Below are positions 1-5,720 of a stretch of DNA of 5,720 nucleotides, one piece after another. Source of the stretch: an uncultured bacterium (GTDB lineage Bacteria > Hydrothermota > Tepidihabitantia > Tepidihabitantales > Tepidihabitantaceae); contig CAKZPX010000173.1 of the NCBI GenBank assembly GCA_937139435.1, positions 1 to 5,720 on the forward strand, in the 5' to 3' direction. The translations under genes were made by a program, and so were the position numbers. Positions within the stretch are counted from its first letter, which is position 1. The number at the start of each line of letters is the position of its first letter. Under the pieces are notes generated by a model. The model was not told the origin of the DNA and ran no database searches. It saw only the letters and a list, made by a program, of their open reading frames with translations.

Positions 1-2847
1 GAAATTACGAATCAGATCGCCTATCGGCGTGATGGCGAAAGAGTTATCCGGGTAGGTGCCAGTTTCGCCTCCGGCATAAAAGGCGTAAGAAGGGGAGTGA
101 GACCGACGGGTAACCGGTTGCCAGGAGCAGTTCTCGCCACCGGTAGACCAGCCCCCAGTTCCGGAGTCAAAATTGGCATAGAGCCCGGTTACAGAACCGG
201 CAATTGTTAAGGTATCGCTGAAAAGATAACCAGCGGTAACGATGTTTACTCCGATGCGTAACCTGCCGCTGCCTTTTAACTGCGCCGGGGTAAGGCACCA
301 GGCGGACTCCCGGGCAGGGATGTCCGGAAAGATAATGCCCGGGTTGATTAGGAGCGGGTAGCAATTTTCTGGTTCTGGATAACAATGACGGAATAGCGTG
401 CCGGTGGGAGATTTTGCCGGTGCCCAGCCGTTATTGGTCACCTTAATAAACAGGTTGATAGTATCAGGTGGTGATATATCGGTAATGTATCCGGTTATCC
501 TGATATCCGGAACCCCGACCAGGAGCACCACCGGGAAATTGAGGAGCGGGCGAATAGAATCCATTACTGTGATTGCCAGCGTAGCGGTTTGACCGTTGCC
601 GGCGTCCGGAGAGCAATGGAGGAGGAACATACGGGTAACAATTTCGCTGTCCGGTGGGATTGGAGGAGTGGTGTCATATTGTCTGGTGACTGTGAGCAGG
701 GGTGAGTTTGAGGCGATGGAAAAGAAGAGGGCAGGGGTGGGTTGTGAACCAAGATTGCGGATTGATAAAAGGAGAGCGAGATCGCTCCCGGGTGTGATAA
801 AATCGGTTGTTTCCTTCCAGGAAGGAGAGACTATTTTTACCGTGGTGAGGGACAGGTTTAACCCCGGTGTTACCGTTAGCGAATCCTGCAACGGGCGATA
901 ATTGGGTGCGGTAATGGTGAGCAGGGCTGGTTCTGGTGAAAGGTCATTATATTCCAGGATAGCGGTGCCGATTTTATCAGTGATGGCGCGTGCCAGGAGG
1001 ATGCCGTTCTGCTCTATCGCGACCTTTGCGTCCCGAACCGGTTGTCCATCATCAAGGACAACAATGCGGGCAGCACCCTGTCCAGGAGGAAGATAACCGG
1101 GTTTATGAACAGATAGTAGTTTGATGGTATCAGTGAAAACCGGCATCGCCGGGTCACCCAGGAGATTTAAACAGAATTGATGCCAGCGATACACATTTGC
1201 CTCATTACTGTGGGGGACAAAGAACAGTTTGGTCCGGGCGAATATCTCGCCGATCTGGGGTGCGGTGGAGTTAAAGAGTTCTTCAAAGAATCGGGCATCA
1301 AATCGGTCCGAGTAGCCGAAGCCCGGGTTGCCCGGTGAACCCCAGCCATAGGAGGAGTTGCCGATATAGGCAACACAGCCACCGCTCGGGTGCCGGATAA
1401 AGTGTTCACCGATGGCGTCAAAGTCAAAGGCGTTTGTCCAGCAGCCGATAGAGTAACCAATACCGGTGCGGTCGGTATTGTTCAGGTTGTCAATATCCGG
1501 GTTGCGCAGGCAGACGTTATGGCTTAAGGCGATGGCATCAATCCAGCCGTGACCGCAGTGATTGAATACACCAAAACCGTTGTTGAGCAGTTGCCGGACG
1601 GTATCAATTGTTACCAGCATTCGGGATTCGTAGATTTTATTAATTGTGAAACGAGAGGGAAACGACCGGGTGGCAATCAGGTCTTTCGCAATTCCCTCGT
1701 CAGTATAAGGGTCATGCCATAAAACTGCGGCAGAAAATATCGCCTGGTTAAGATGGTTCGGAACCGGAAACTGTCCTTTTTCATAGATGAGTAACTTTTC
1801 CACAAAGGCATGTGCCTCATCAGGGGTGTTAACCGGAACCCTGCCGACATAGATGTCAGGATAGAGGTCTACCCCATCCTCAACTTCGCCAAAAACTCCA
1901 TCGCTATCCTCGTCCCAGGTGCCATCAAGCGCTGAGTAGTAGAGGTCGCAGGGTAAAGAGTCCTCCCGGGGATGAAGACCGGCAGAGCAGGACATGGCGA
2001 ATGCCCGGCGTACCGGAATAAGTTCCGCATCGCCACCCAGAACCAGCCATTTGAGTCCGGAGTCCCGGGCGCAGATTTTTAAGTAGTTACGTAATTTCTC
2101 TGCCTCATCCCTGCCAGTATAGTTTGCCATAATCCAGTCAATAAGCCGGAGTGCGGTGTGAAGACCGGTGCGCTGGCGCCAGCGGGTGAGAAGAGAGAAT
2201 GCGCTATCAAGTCCGGGTGCGGTAACGATGAGGTACTCCATCGGTCCGGTTTCCTGCCATTTTGCGTCCTGACCTGGTTGATTCTGATATTCAAATGCGA
2301 TTTCAATCTGTCTTATCATCCGCACCCGGTTTTCCTGTGGAAGCAACTGGCACGGGTTCAGGGTGATTGACAGATAAGGTTTACCCCGTAAAAGTCCCTG
2401 ACCGGTAATGGCAACCAGTTGTTCGGGATAGGGGTTATTACTGTTATAAATTGAATGCCGCTTTTCTGCTGGTTTTGTGCCAGGGCGGGAAAGGATGGCT
2501 GGCGGTGGCAGGGGCGGGACGGAGAAATAACCGGGGAGGGTTTCAAACTGGACACTGAGAACCCTGATACCGGTTACCACCGCATCTGCTGGTCGGGGCA
2601 GGGTGTATCCCTTTACCGGCAGGGTCGGAGCACCCGGGAGAACAGGGAAAACCCCATCAGAAAAGTTTAACACCAACCCGTCATTAATCGGAATGGTTTT
2701 CAGTTCCGCAGTGGAGAACCGGAAGGTATGGGTCAGGGTTCTACCCGAACTCCATGATGGTAGAAGAATAAACAGATAGCAGAGGAAAAGGGGCGGGAAT
2801 ATTAAGTCCGGTGTGTTGCGCCCGGTCCGGTGTGATGTTTTTCTCAT
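1..2847 (-). CDS. Secreted gingipain-like cysteine protease (peptidase family C25), C-terminus beyond the window
   Basis: This frame reads open for 949 codons from an ATG at 2847 to the window edge with no stop, so the gene is 3'-truncated here. The first 35 residues look like a signal peptide: basic residues at 2-10, then a hydrophobic core at about 15-32. Residues about 36-200 resemble a C25 propeptide, including PGAPTLPVKG at 71-80. The catalytic domain spans about 204-570. It starts EYLIVTAPG and has an acidic DEDSDG loop at 312-317 that could bind calcium. The gingipain-type dyad is visible: His433 in HCGHGW and Cys469 in SIGCWTNAFD. The domain closes at GDPAMPVF (564-571). Residues 575-660 match the C25 C-terminal Ig-like domain (PVRDAKV, TDKIGTA, ITAPNY). 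Two CARDB-like beta domains seem to follow (about 665-885), then the start of a jelly-roll or cleaved-adhesin-like module at FDSGTGGW (from 893). By family, it is an exported endopeptidase; substrate and any sorting signal are unknown. It overlaps the upstream gene by ATGA, and GAGG lies 7 bases before its ATG. Confidence 0.9.
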   Translation of the reverse strand, partial: MRKTSHRTGRNTPDLIFPPLFLCYLFILLPSWSSGRTLTHTFRFSTAELKTIPINDGLVLNFSDGVFPVLPGAPTLPVKGYTLPRPADAVVTGIRVLSVQFETLPGYFSVPPLPPPAILSRPGTKPAEKRHSIYNSNNPYPEQLVAITGQGLLRGKPYLSITLNPCQLLPQENRVRMIRQIEIAFEYQNQPGQDAKWQETGPMEYLIVTAPGLDSAFSLLTRWRQRTGLHTALRLIDWIMANYTGRDEAEKLRNYLKICARDSGLKWLVLGGDAELIPVRRAFAMSCSAGLHPREDSLPCDLYYSALDGTWDEDSDGVFGEVEDGVDLYPDIYVGRVPVNTPDEAHAFVEKLLIYEKGQFPVPNHLNQAIFSAAVLWHDPYTDEGIAKDLIATRSFPSRFTINKIYESRMLVTIDTVRQLLNNGFGVFNHCGHGWIDAIALSHNVCLRNPDIDNLNNTDRTGIGYSIGCWTNAFDFDAIGEHFIRHPSGGCVAYIGNSSYGWGSPGNPGFGYSDRFDARFFEELFNSTAPQIGEIFARTKLFFVPHSNEANVYRWHQFCLNLLGDPAMPVFTDTIKLLSVHKPGYLPPGQGAARIVVLDDGQPVRDAKVAIEQNGILLARAITDKIGTAILEYNDLSPEPALLTITAPNYRPLQDSLTVTPGLNLSLTTVKIVSPSWKETTDFITPGSDLALLLSIRNLGSQPTPALFFSIASNSPLLTVTRQYDTTPPIPPDSEIVTRMFLLHCSPDAGNGQTATLAITVMDSIRPLLNFPVVLLVGVPDIRITGYITDISPPDTINLFIKVTNNGWAPAKSPTGTLFRHCYPEPENCYPLLINPGIIFPDIPARESAWCLTPAQLKGSGRLRIGVNIVTAGYLFSDTLTIAGSVTGLYANFDSGTGGWSTGGENCSWQPVTRRSHSPSYAFYAGGETGTYPDNSFAITPIGDLIRNF

Positions 2848-4268
2848 TTTTCTGCCTCACGCATCAGATAGGCTTTCAGGTATTCCAGTCCTTCCTCTTT
2901 GGTTTTTATTTTGCCTTCAATCTGGAGGTCTTCCAGTTCCTGGAGTATCACCCGAAACACCGGTCCGGGTGTCATACCCAGGGCGATGAGGTCATTACCG
3001 GTTACAAGCCGTTTTACCCGGGTTCTGGCTAATTCACTCCGGTGCTGGTTAATCATACGGGTGATGGTGGTTTCCAGGTGGGCGGTTTTTCCTGCTGTTG
3101 CCCAGCCATCAGCATAGCAGAGTATCATCAAGCCCAGAGCCTCTTCGCCCAGGTCACGGAAGTAGCGCCGGATGGCACGCTCGGTTAGTTCTGGCGCAGT
3201 TGCCAGAAGATGGAGGCGCATATGTTCTTTGACCAGGGTGCGCACCATCCGGGTCTGTTCCCGGGAAAGGCGCAGCCGGATATGGCAGATTTTTGTTGTT
3301 AATTTTGCTCCGAGGCTGTCGTGACCATAGAAGTGCACCTCACCGGTCTCGGTGGTAAAACGGGTGTGAGGTTTGGCAAGATCGTGCAGCAGTCCGGACA
3401 GTTTCAGTAGCGCCCTGCGGCAGGGAAAGTTAGAAAAGTAAGCCTGCCATTCCGGTTCCAGTCGGGCAAAAAATCCGGGGTTTGCCAGCAGTTCTTCTAT
3501 CTTCTGACAGGTGCGGAAGGTGTGAATACGAAGTTCCTCATCCTTTAAAAGCGGGGCAAGTTCAGGCATTATCTCTTCCAGACGCTGGATCTGGTTAAGC
3601 GTTTCTACCCAGCGCCAGGAGTTGGGTGTTTCCAGGATACGGATGAACTCAGCACCGATACGTTCCGCAGCGGTTGCCTTCAAGGTTATTGTTTTTCCCT
3701 GTTCCAGGACCTGCGGGTGGACGGTAAACCCCAGTTCCTGGGCGATGCGAAAGGCACGCAACAACCTTAAAGGGTCGAGGTGGAGCGATTGTCCGCTTAC
3801 CGGGCGAATGAGTTTTCGCTTTATATCTTCCATCCCGCCGAACGGGTCAATAACTGCTGGTATATCCGGCAGTTCGCAGGCAAGGGCATTTACGGTAAAG
3901 TCACGCCGGGCAAGGTCAGATTCAATTGGCTGGGGACCAAGTCCATTGAAATCCAGGGTGATTTTCTTCCGGTAAACCACGCGTGCCTCATCGTCCTTTT
4001 CCGAGAGGACAATCAGTTTTCCCCGGATGACGGGTGCCAGTTTCTGGGCAAAATCGATTCCAGAGCCGGAAACTGCGAAGTCAAAATCTGCCGGGTTGTG
4101 CCCGAGTGCTATGTCCCGCAGGGCACCGCCAACCAGGAATAACTGGCGCTCGCCTTTTATCTCCAGAAGGCGGTCATAGACCCTACCCAGTTTCTTTAAC
4201 TTTGTCCTGATTTCTGTTATCACCAGTTGAGGATAATCACACATCCTTATCCGGTCAAGATACAACAT
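2844..4268 (-). CDS. cca: tRNA nucleotidyltransferase with HD domain (CCA-adding enzyme, class II type)
   Basis: The 474-residue protein is complete. By family it adds CCA (or part of it) to tRNA 3' ends in the cytoplasm, using CTP and ATP. The nucleotidyltransferase head has LVGGALRD at 45-52 and the metal-binding pair Asp61/Asp63 in DFDFAVSG. RRDFTVNALA lies at 121-130 and DPFGGMEDIKRKL at 141-153. The neck has DPLRLLRAFRIAQELGF at 165-181 and ERIGAEF at 202-208. An HD phosphohydrolase-like domain follows, with His295-Asp296 in LLHDLAKPH, His316 and His349. The tail (about 420-470, GNDLIALGMTPGP) is typical of bacterial CCA enzymes. No poly(A)-polymerase signature is seen, which favours CCA addition, but an A-adding-only or CC-adding enzyme cannot be excluded. 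ATG 4268 is the first start after an in-frame TAG and has a weak AGG 8 bases upstream. Met9 is an alternative start. The 3' end overlaps the C25 protease start and carries that gene's ribosome binding site. Confidence 0.92.
   Translation of the reverse strand: MLYLDRIRMCDYPQLVITEIRTKLKKLGRVYDRLLEIKGERQLFLVGGALRDIALGHNPADFDFAVSGSGIDFAQKLAPVIRGKLIVLSEKDDEARVVYRKKITLDFNGLGPQPIESDLARRDFTVNALACELPDIPAVIDPFGGMEDIKRKLIRPVSGQSLHLDPLRLLRAFRIAQELGFTVHPQVLEQGKTITLKATAAERIGAEFIRILETPNSWRWVETLNQIQRLEEIMPELAPLLKDEELRIHTFRTCQKIEELLANPGFFARLEPEWQAYFSNFPCRRALLKLSGLLHDLAKPHTRFTTETGEVHFYGHDSLGAKLTTKICHIRLRLSREQTRMVRTLVKEHMRLHLLATAPELTERAIRRYFRDLGEEALGLMILCYADGWATAGKTAHLETTITRMINQHRSELARTRVKRLVTGNDLIALGMTPGPVFRVILQELEDLQIEGKIKTKEEGLEYLKAYLMREAEK
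2845..2860 (-). promoter_or_regulatory. Ribosome binding site and ATGA start/stop overlap for the C25 protease
   Basis: On the minus strand GTGAGG (GAGG at 2858-2855) sits 7 bases before ATG 2847. The ATG shares bases with the TGA stop of the nucleotidyltransferase (2846-2844). This supports the chosen protease start and suggests translational coupling by terminating ribosomes. Confidence 0.75.
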
Positions 4269-4298
4269 AACAGGTACCTGGATGTGGTTGCGATTGTA

Positions 4299-4319
4299 GC
4301 GCTATTCCCGGGTAAGCGC
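4299..4319. repeat. Short imperfect inverted repeat in the nucleotidyltransferase leader
   Basis: GCGCT (4299-4303) pairs with AGCGC (4315-4319), flanking a central TCCCGGG. It lies about 31-51 bases upstream of the nucleotidyltransferase ATG and would be in its 5' leader. It could be a small leader hairpin or an operator. The function is unknown. Confidence 0.35.
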
Positions 4320-4403
4320 CGGGTCAGGGGTGCGGAATAACAGGCGATTTTTTTCCTTCTGTTGCCGTTAACCACAATGGCGCTGCCTCAGGTCCGGGCA
4401 ACC

Positions 4404-4443
4404 GGGCTAACATATTTATTTACAAATAGTTAAACTAAAATCG
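4404..4443 (-). promoter_or_regulatory. AT-rich island, possible promoter zone for the cca-C25 unit
   Basis: About 36 bases are almost purely A/T within GC-rich surroundings, 135-175 bases upstream of the nucleotidyltransferase. On the minus strand, TTTAGT (4440-4435) and TATGTT lie about 19 bases apart. This is a weak match to a -35/-10 pair. The composition suggests a promoter, but no strong box fixes a start point. Confidence 0.25.
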
Positions 4444-4471
4444 TTACCGGGAAAAATATTAAGAGGGGTAG

Positions 4472-4524
4472 ACCGGGGGTTAACCCCGGGGTTATTCCCG
4501 GGATAGTCCCCGGGTTATCCCTGG
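4472..4524. repeat. Degenerate 12-bp tandem repeat of CCCGGG-centred palindromes
   Basis: Perfect CCCGGG cores begin at 4485, 4497 and 4509, exactly 12 bases apart, separated by GTTATT and ATAGTC. Degenerate copies flank them: ACCGGG at 4472 and CCCTGG at 4519. The flank also includes the perfect palindrome GGGGTTAACCCC (4476-4487). The array could bind a dimeric protein on one helix face, fold as RNA, or be a minisatellite. Confidence 0.6.
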
Positions 4525-4560
4525 TTCTGGTTTAACCCATCAAGGAGGGTATCATTTTTT
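4477..4560 (+). other. Nested inverted repeats followed by a T tract (possible structured RNA or terminator-like element)
   Basis: An outer 7-base stem, GGGTTAA (4477-4483) with TTAACCC (4532-4538), encloses an inner 7-base stem, CCCGGGG (4485-4491) with CCCCGGG (4508-4514). A T6 run follows at 4555-4560. A second, weaker hairpin, ACCC 4535-4538 with GGGT 4547-4550, stands just before the T run. No plus-strand gene lies upstream to be terminated, so this may be the end of a small RNA, or DNA-level palindromes only. Confidence 0.3.
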
Positions 4561-4563
4561 CTG

Positions 4564-4593
4564 TTCTGCTCCCGAATTAGCCATGGTTATAAT
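4564..4593 (+). promoter_or_regulatory. Candidate distal promoter for rpsO-pnp
   Basis: TATAAT at 4588-4593 is a perfect -10 box. The best -35 at normal spacing is TTCTGC (4564-4569, 18-base spacer), which is poor. A transcript starting near 4600 would give rpsO a leader of about 270 bases containing the 4761-4790 hairpin. Confidence 0.35.
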
Positions 4594-4760
4594 ACGGTAT
4601 ATCCCCGGGTAGTTAAGATAGGTATTTCCTGTGGTGTTTATACCCCATGTTGCCCGAGATCTATTTTTATTCTGCGGAGAGGGAGAAACTGAAAATACCC
4701 CGTCGTGCTTGCGCCAACACCTGTCCGAGAGAAAAATCAAGCCCGGCCCTTTCTTGTTGA

Positions 4761-4790
4761 CAGTAGTGCTCTGTTAATGGCACGCTGCTG
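4761..4790 (+). other. Imperfect hairpin upstream of rpsO
   Basis: CAGTAG (4761-4766) pairs with CTGCTG (4785-4790), with one G-U pair. After a 2-base bulge (4783-4784), TGC (4767-4769) pairs with GCA (4780-4782), leaving a 10-base loop. It would be RNA only if transcription starts upstream, for example near 4600. S15 is known to repress its own mRNA through leader structures in several bacteria, so this is a possible S15 site. I do not recognise a known S15 leader class. Confidence 0.3.
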
Positions 4791-4807
4791 GGCATGGATT
4801 ACTTTTA

Positions 4808-4838
4808 TTGACATTTATGGGGATTTGGGTATTTTAAT
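4808..4838 (+). promoter_or_regulatory. Probable rpsO-proximal sigma-70-type promoter
   Basis: TTGACA at 4808-4813 is a perfect -35. The -10 is either TATTTT (4830-4835, 16-base spacer) or TTTAAT (4833-4838, 19-base spacer), in an A/T-rich stretch. Transcription would start near 4842-4846, leaving a leader of only about 25 bases before rpsO. Confidence 0.6.
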
Positions 4839-4844
4839 TAAAAC

Positions 4845-4868
4845 AAAAGGAAAAAGAAGAGGAAAAAG
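4845..4868 (+). promoter_or_regulatory. Purine-only leader and ribosome binding site of rpsO
   Basis: All bases from 4845 to 4868 are A or G. AGAGG at 4858-4862 lies 6 bases before the ATG and is the likely Shine-Dalgarno sequence. A second AAGG at 4847-4850 could act as a standby site. The tract should be unstructured and favour strong translation. Confidence 0.65.
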
Positions 4869-5138
4869 ATGGCACTAACAAAAGACAGAAAAAAGCAACT
4901 GGTGACTATTTTTCAATTGCACGAAAATGATACCGGTTCACCAGAGGTTCAGATAGCAATTCTGACCGAGAGGATAAATCAGCTGGCCGAGCATTTGAAG
5001 GTTCATAAAAAAGACCGCCATTCGCGACGCGGATTAATCAAACTGGTTAATTCACGGCGTCGGCATCTGCAGTATCTTGCCAGGCATCATCCGGAACGGT
5101 ATGAGAAGATCCTAGCCAGCCTCGGATTACGGGGTTAG
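4869..5138 (+). CDS. rpsO: 30S ribosomal protein S15
   Basis: The 89-residue product is complete and has the standard length of bacterial S15, a primary 16S rRNA-binding protein that helps assemble the small-subunit platform. Characteristic motifs are HENDTGSPEVQ (18-28), HKKDRHSRRGL (46-56) and the ending ILASLGLRG. The conserved rRNA-contact residues His42, Asp49 and Ser52 are present (numbered with Met1; His41/Asp48/Ser51 in the mature E. coli protein). ATG 4869 is supported by AGAGG 6 bases upstream and by family length. The pnp start follows after 3 bases, the classic rpsO-pnp arrangement, in which the two are usually co-transcribed. S15 autoregulation through its leader is known in other bacteria but is not shown here. 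Confidence 0.98.
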   Translation: MALTKDRKKQLVTIFQLHENDTGSPEVQIAILTERINQLAEHLKVHKKDRHSRRGLIKLVNSRRRHLQYLARHHPERYEKILASLGLRG

Positions 5139-5141
5139 GCG

Positions 5142-5720
5142 ATGCACCGCGTTGAGCTTGAGGTCTCCGGCCGGACCTTATCATTAGAATTTGGCCGTGT
5201 TGCCCGGCAGGCAGATGCCGGGGTGCTTGCCCGCTACGGTGATTCGGTGGTGCTGGCAAGTGTGGTTTATAACAAGGAACCGCTGGCAGGATACCAGGAC
5301 TTCTTTCCCCTGGTGGTGGATTATCGGGAACTGGCTTATGCCGCAGGCAAAATACCGGGAGGATTTTTTAAACGGGAAGGCAGACCACGAGACAAGGAAA
5401 CACTTACCTGCCGGTTGATTGACCGTCCGATAAGACCCCTGTTTCCCCGTAACTTTCGCCACGAGACCCAGATAATCGCCTACCTGCTTTCCACTGATAT
5501 GGAGAATGAGAGCGAGTTTTTGAGCCTGATTGCCGCATCAGCAGCGCTGACCATTTCCGAAATCCCGTTTTTAGGACCGATTGGTGTCTGCCGGGTTGGT
5601 AAGATTAACGGCGAGTTTATCGCCAATCCGCCCATGAGTCAACTGGACGGTGCGGATATGTCATTTATCTTTGTCGCTCTGGAGAATGATCTGGTGATGA
5701 CCATTGCGGGCGAGGCGCGC
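5142..5720 (+). CDS. pnp: Polynucleotide phosphorylase (PNPase), N-terminal 193 codons
   Basis: The frame is open from ATG 5142 to the window edge, so only about a quarter of the usual ~700-residue protein is seen. PNPase is a trimeric cytoplasmic 3'-5' exoribonuclease. It uses phosphate to release nucleoside diphosphates and takes part in mRNA decay and RNA quality control. The visible part is the first RNase PH-like domain. It includes GKIPGGFFKREGRP (69-82), equivalent to the RNA-binding FFRR-type loop of E. coli PNPase, and LTCRLIDRPIRPLFP (88-102). The second RNase PH core and the KH and S1 RNA-binding domains should lie beyond the right edge. The start is 3 bases after the rpsO stop. 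GGGG at 5131-5134, 7 bases upstream of ATG and inside the end of rpsO, is the likely ribosome binding site, so translation is probably coupled. Confidence 0.97.
   Translation, partial: MHRVELEVSGRTLSLEFGRVARQADAGVLARYGDSVVLASVVYNKEPLAGYQDFFPLVVDYRELAYAAGKIPGGFFKREGRPRDKETLTCRLIDRPIRPLFPRNFRHETQIIAYLLSTDMENESEFLSLIAASAALTISEIPFLGPIGVCRVGKINGEFIANPPMSQLDGADMSFIFVALENDLVMTIAGEAR

Larger units (their letters stand above)
4269..4868. other. Divergent intergenic region without a convincing gene
   Basis: This 600-base stretch separates the two divergent units and should hold the promoters of both. I see no credible protein-coding frame, tRNA or rRNA in it. It holds a small imperfect inverted repeat near the nucleotidyltransferase start, an AT-rich island, a GC-rich palindrome array, a T tract, a perfect TATAAT, a leader hairpin and the rpsO-proximal promoter, each listed separately. 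CCCGGG occurs five times: 4307, 4485, 4497, 4509 and 4604 (first base). Confidence 0.7.

Noticed and set aside
596..901. Plus-strand open frame of 101 codons
   Set aside because: It lies antisense within the C25 protease frame, whose protein sequence is clearly real. It is best explained as a shadow, as are the other short plus-strand frames in 1-2847.
3622..4142. Two plus-strand open frames of about 120 codons each
   Set aside because: Both are antisense to the conserved nucleotidyltransferase head and neck and show no family features.
4317..4354. Possible plus-strand terminator: CGCC/GGCG followed by T7
   Set aside because: The stem is only 4 bases with a loop of about 22, and no plus-strand gene lies upstream. 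The T run is more likely incidental.
4254..4374. Minus-strand short frame from GTG (about 4374) running into the nucleotidyltransferase start
   Set aside because: It has about 42 codons, a GTG start without a well-placed Shine-Dalgarno sequence and no known similarity. It overlaps the real gene start in another frame.
4376..4407. CCGGGC direct repeat resembling tRNA arm sequence
   Set aside because: No cloverleaf, anticodon stem or T-loop consensus can be built around it.
4552..4740. Minus-strand 62-codon frame in the intergenic region, starting at TTG with AAAGGG upstream
   Set aside because: It has a non-ATG start, no recognisable motif, and overlaps the T tract and a perfect TATAAT on the other strand. 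The protein composition gives no support. It is not excluded, but is too weak to list as a gene.

Overview
The window looks like chromosomal DNA of an uncultivated Gram-negative-type bacterium. The order rpsO then pnp is a classic bacterial arrangement. The secreted gingipain-like (family C25) cysteine protease, with its propeptide and Ig-like tail, is typical of Bacteroidota/FCB-group relatives and of candidate phyla such as WOR-3. That placement is inferred from gene style only and is tentative. There are no phage, IS, CRISPR, tRNA or rRNA features.

Layout. Two divergent transcription units flank a roughly 600-base gene-free stretch (4269-4868). The left unit is on the minus strand. It holds an HD-domain tRNA nucleotidyltransferase (CCA-adding type, 4268 to 2844) followed by a long C25 peptidase gene. 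The peptidase starts at 2847, overlaps the first gene by 4 bases (ATGA), and runs open for 949 codons to the left edge without reaching a stop. The right unit is on the plus strand. It holds rpsO (ribosomal protein S15, complete) and, after only 3 bases, the first 193 codons of pnp (polynucleotide phosphorylase).

How the genes relate. The nucleotidyltransferase, S15 and PNPase all belong to RNA metabolism and translation: tRNA 3'-end maturation, small-subunit assembly, and RNA decay. The secreted protease is functionally foreign to this group, yet it is translationally coupled to the nucleotidyltransferase. That pairing is the most unusual feature at gene level.

The divergent intergenic stretch is the most structured non-coding DNA here. 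It contains a 12-bp-period array of CCCGGG palindromes (about 4472-4524), a larger nested inverted repeat followed by a T tract (4477-4560), an orphan Shine-Dalgarno-like sequence (4542-4549), an AT-rich island (about 4404-4443), a perfect TATAAT (4588-4593), an imperfect hairpin (4761-4790), and a good promoter plus purine-only leader directly before rpsO (4808-4868). I see no convincing new multi-gene system. The candidates most worth checking are the intergenic structure and the cca-C25 pairing.
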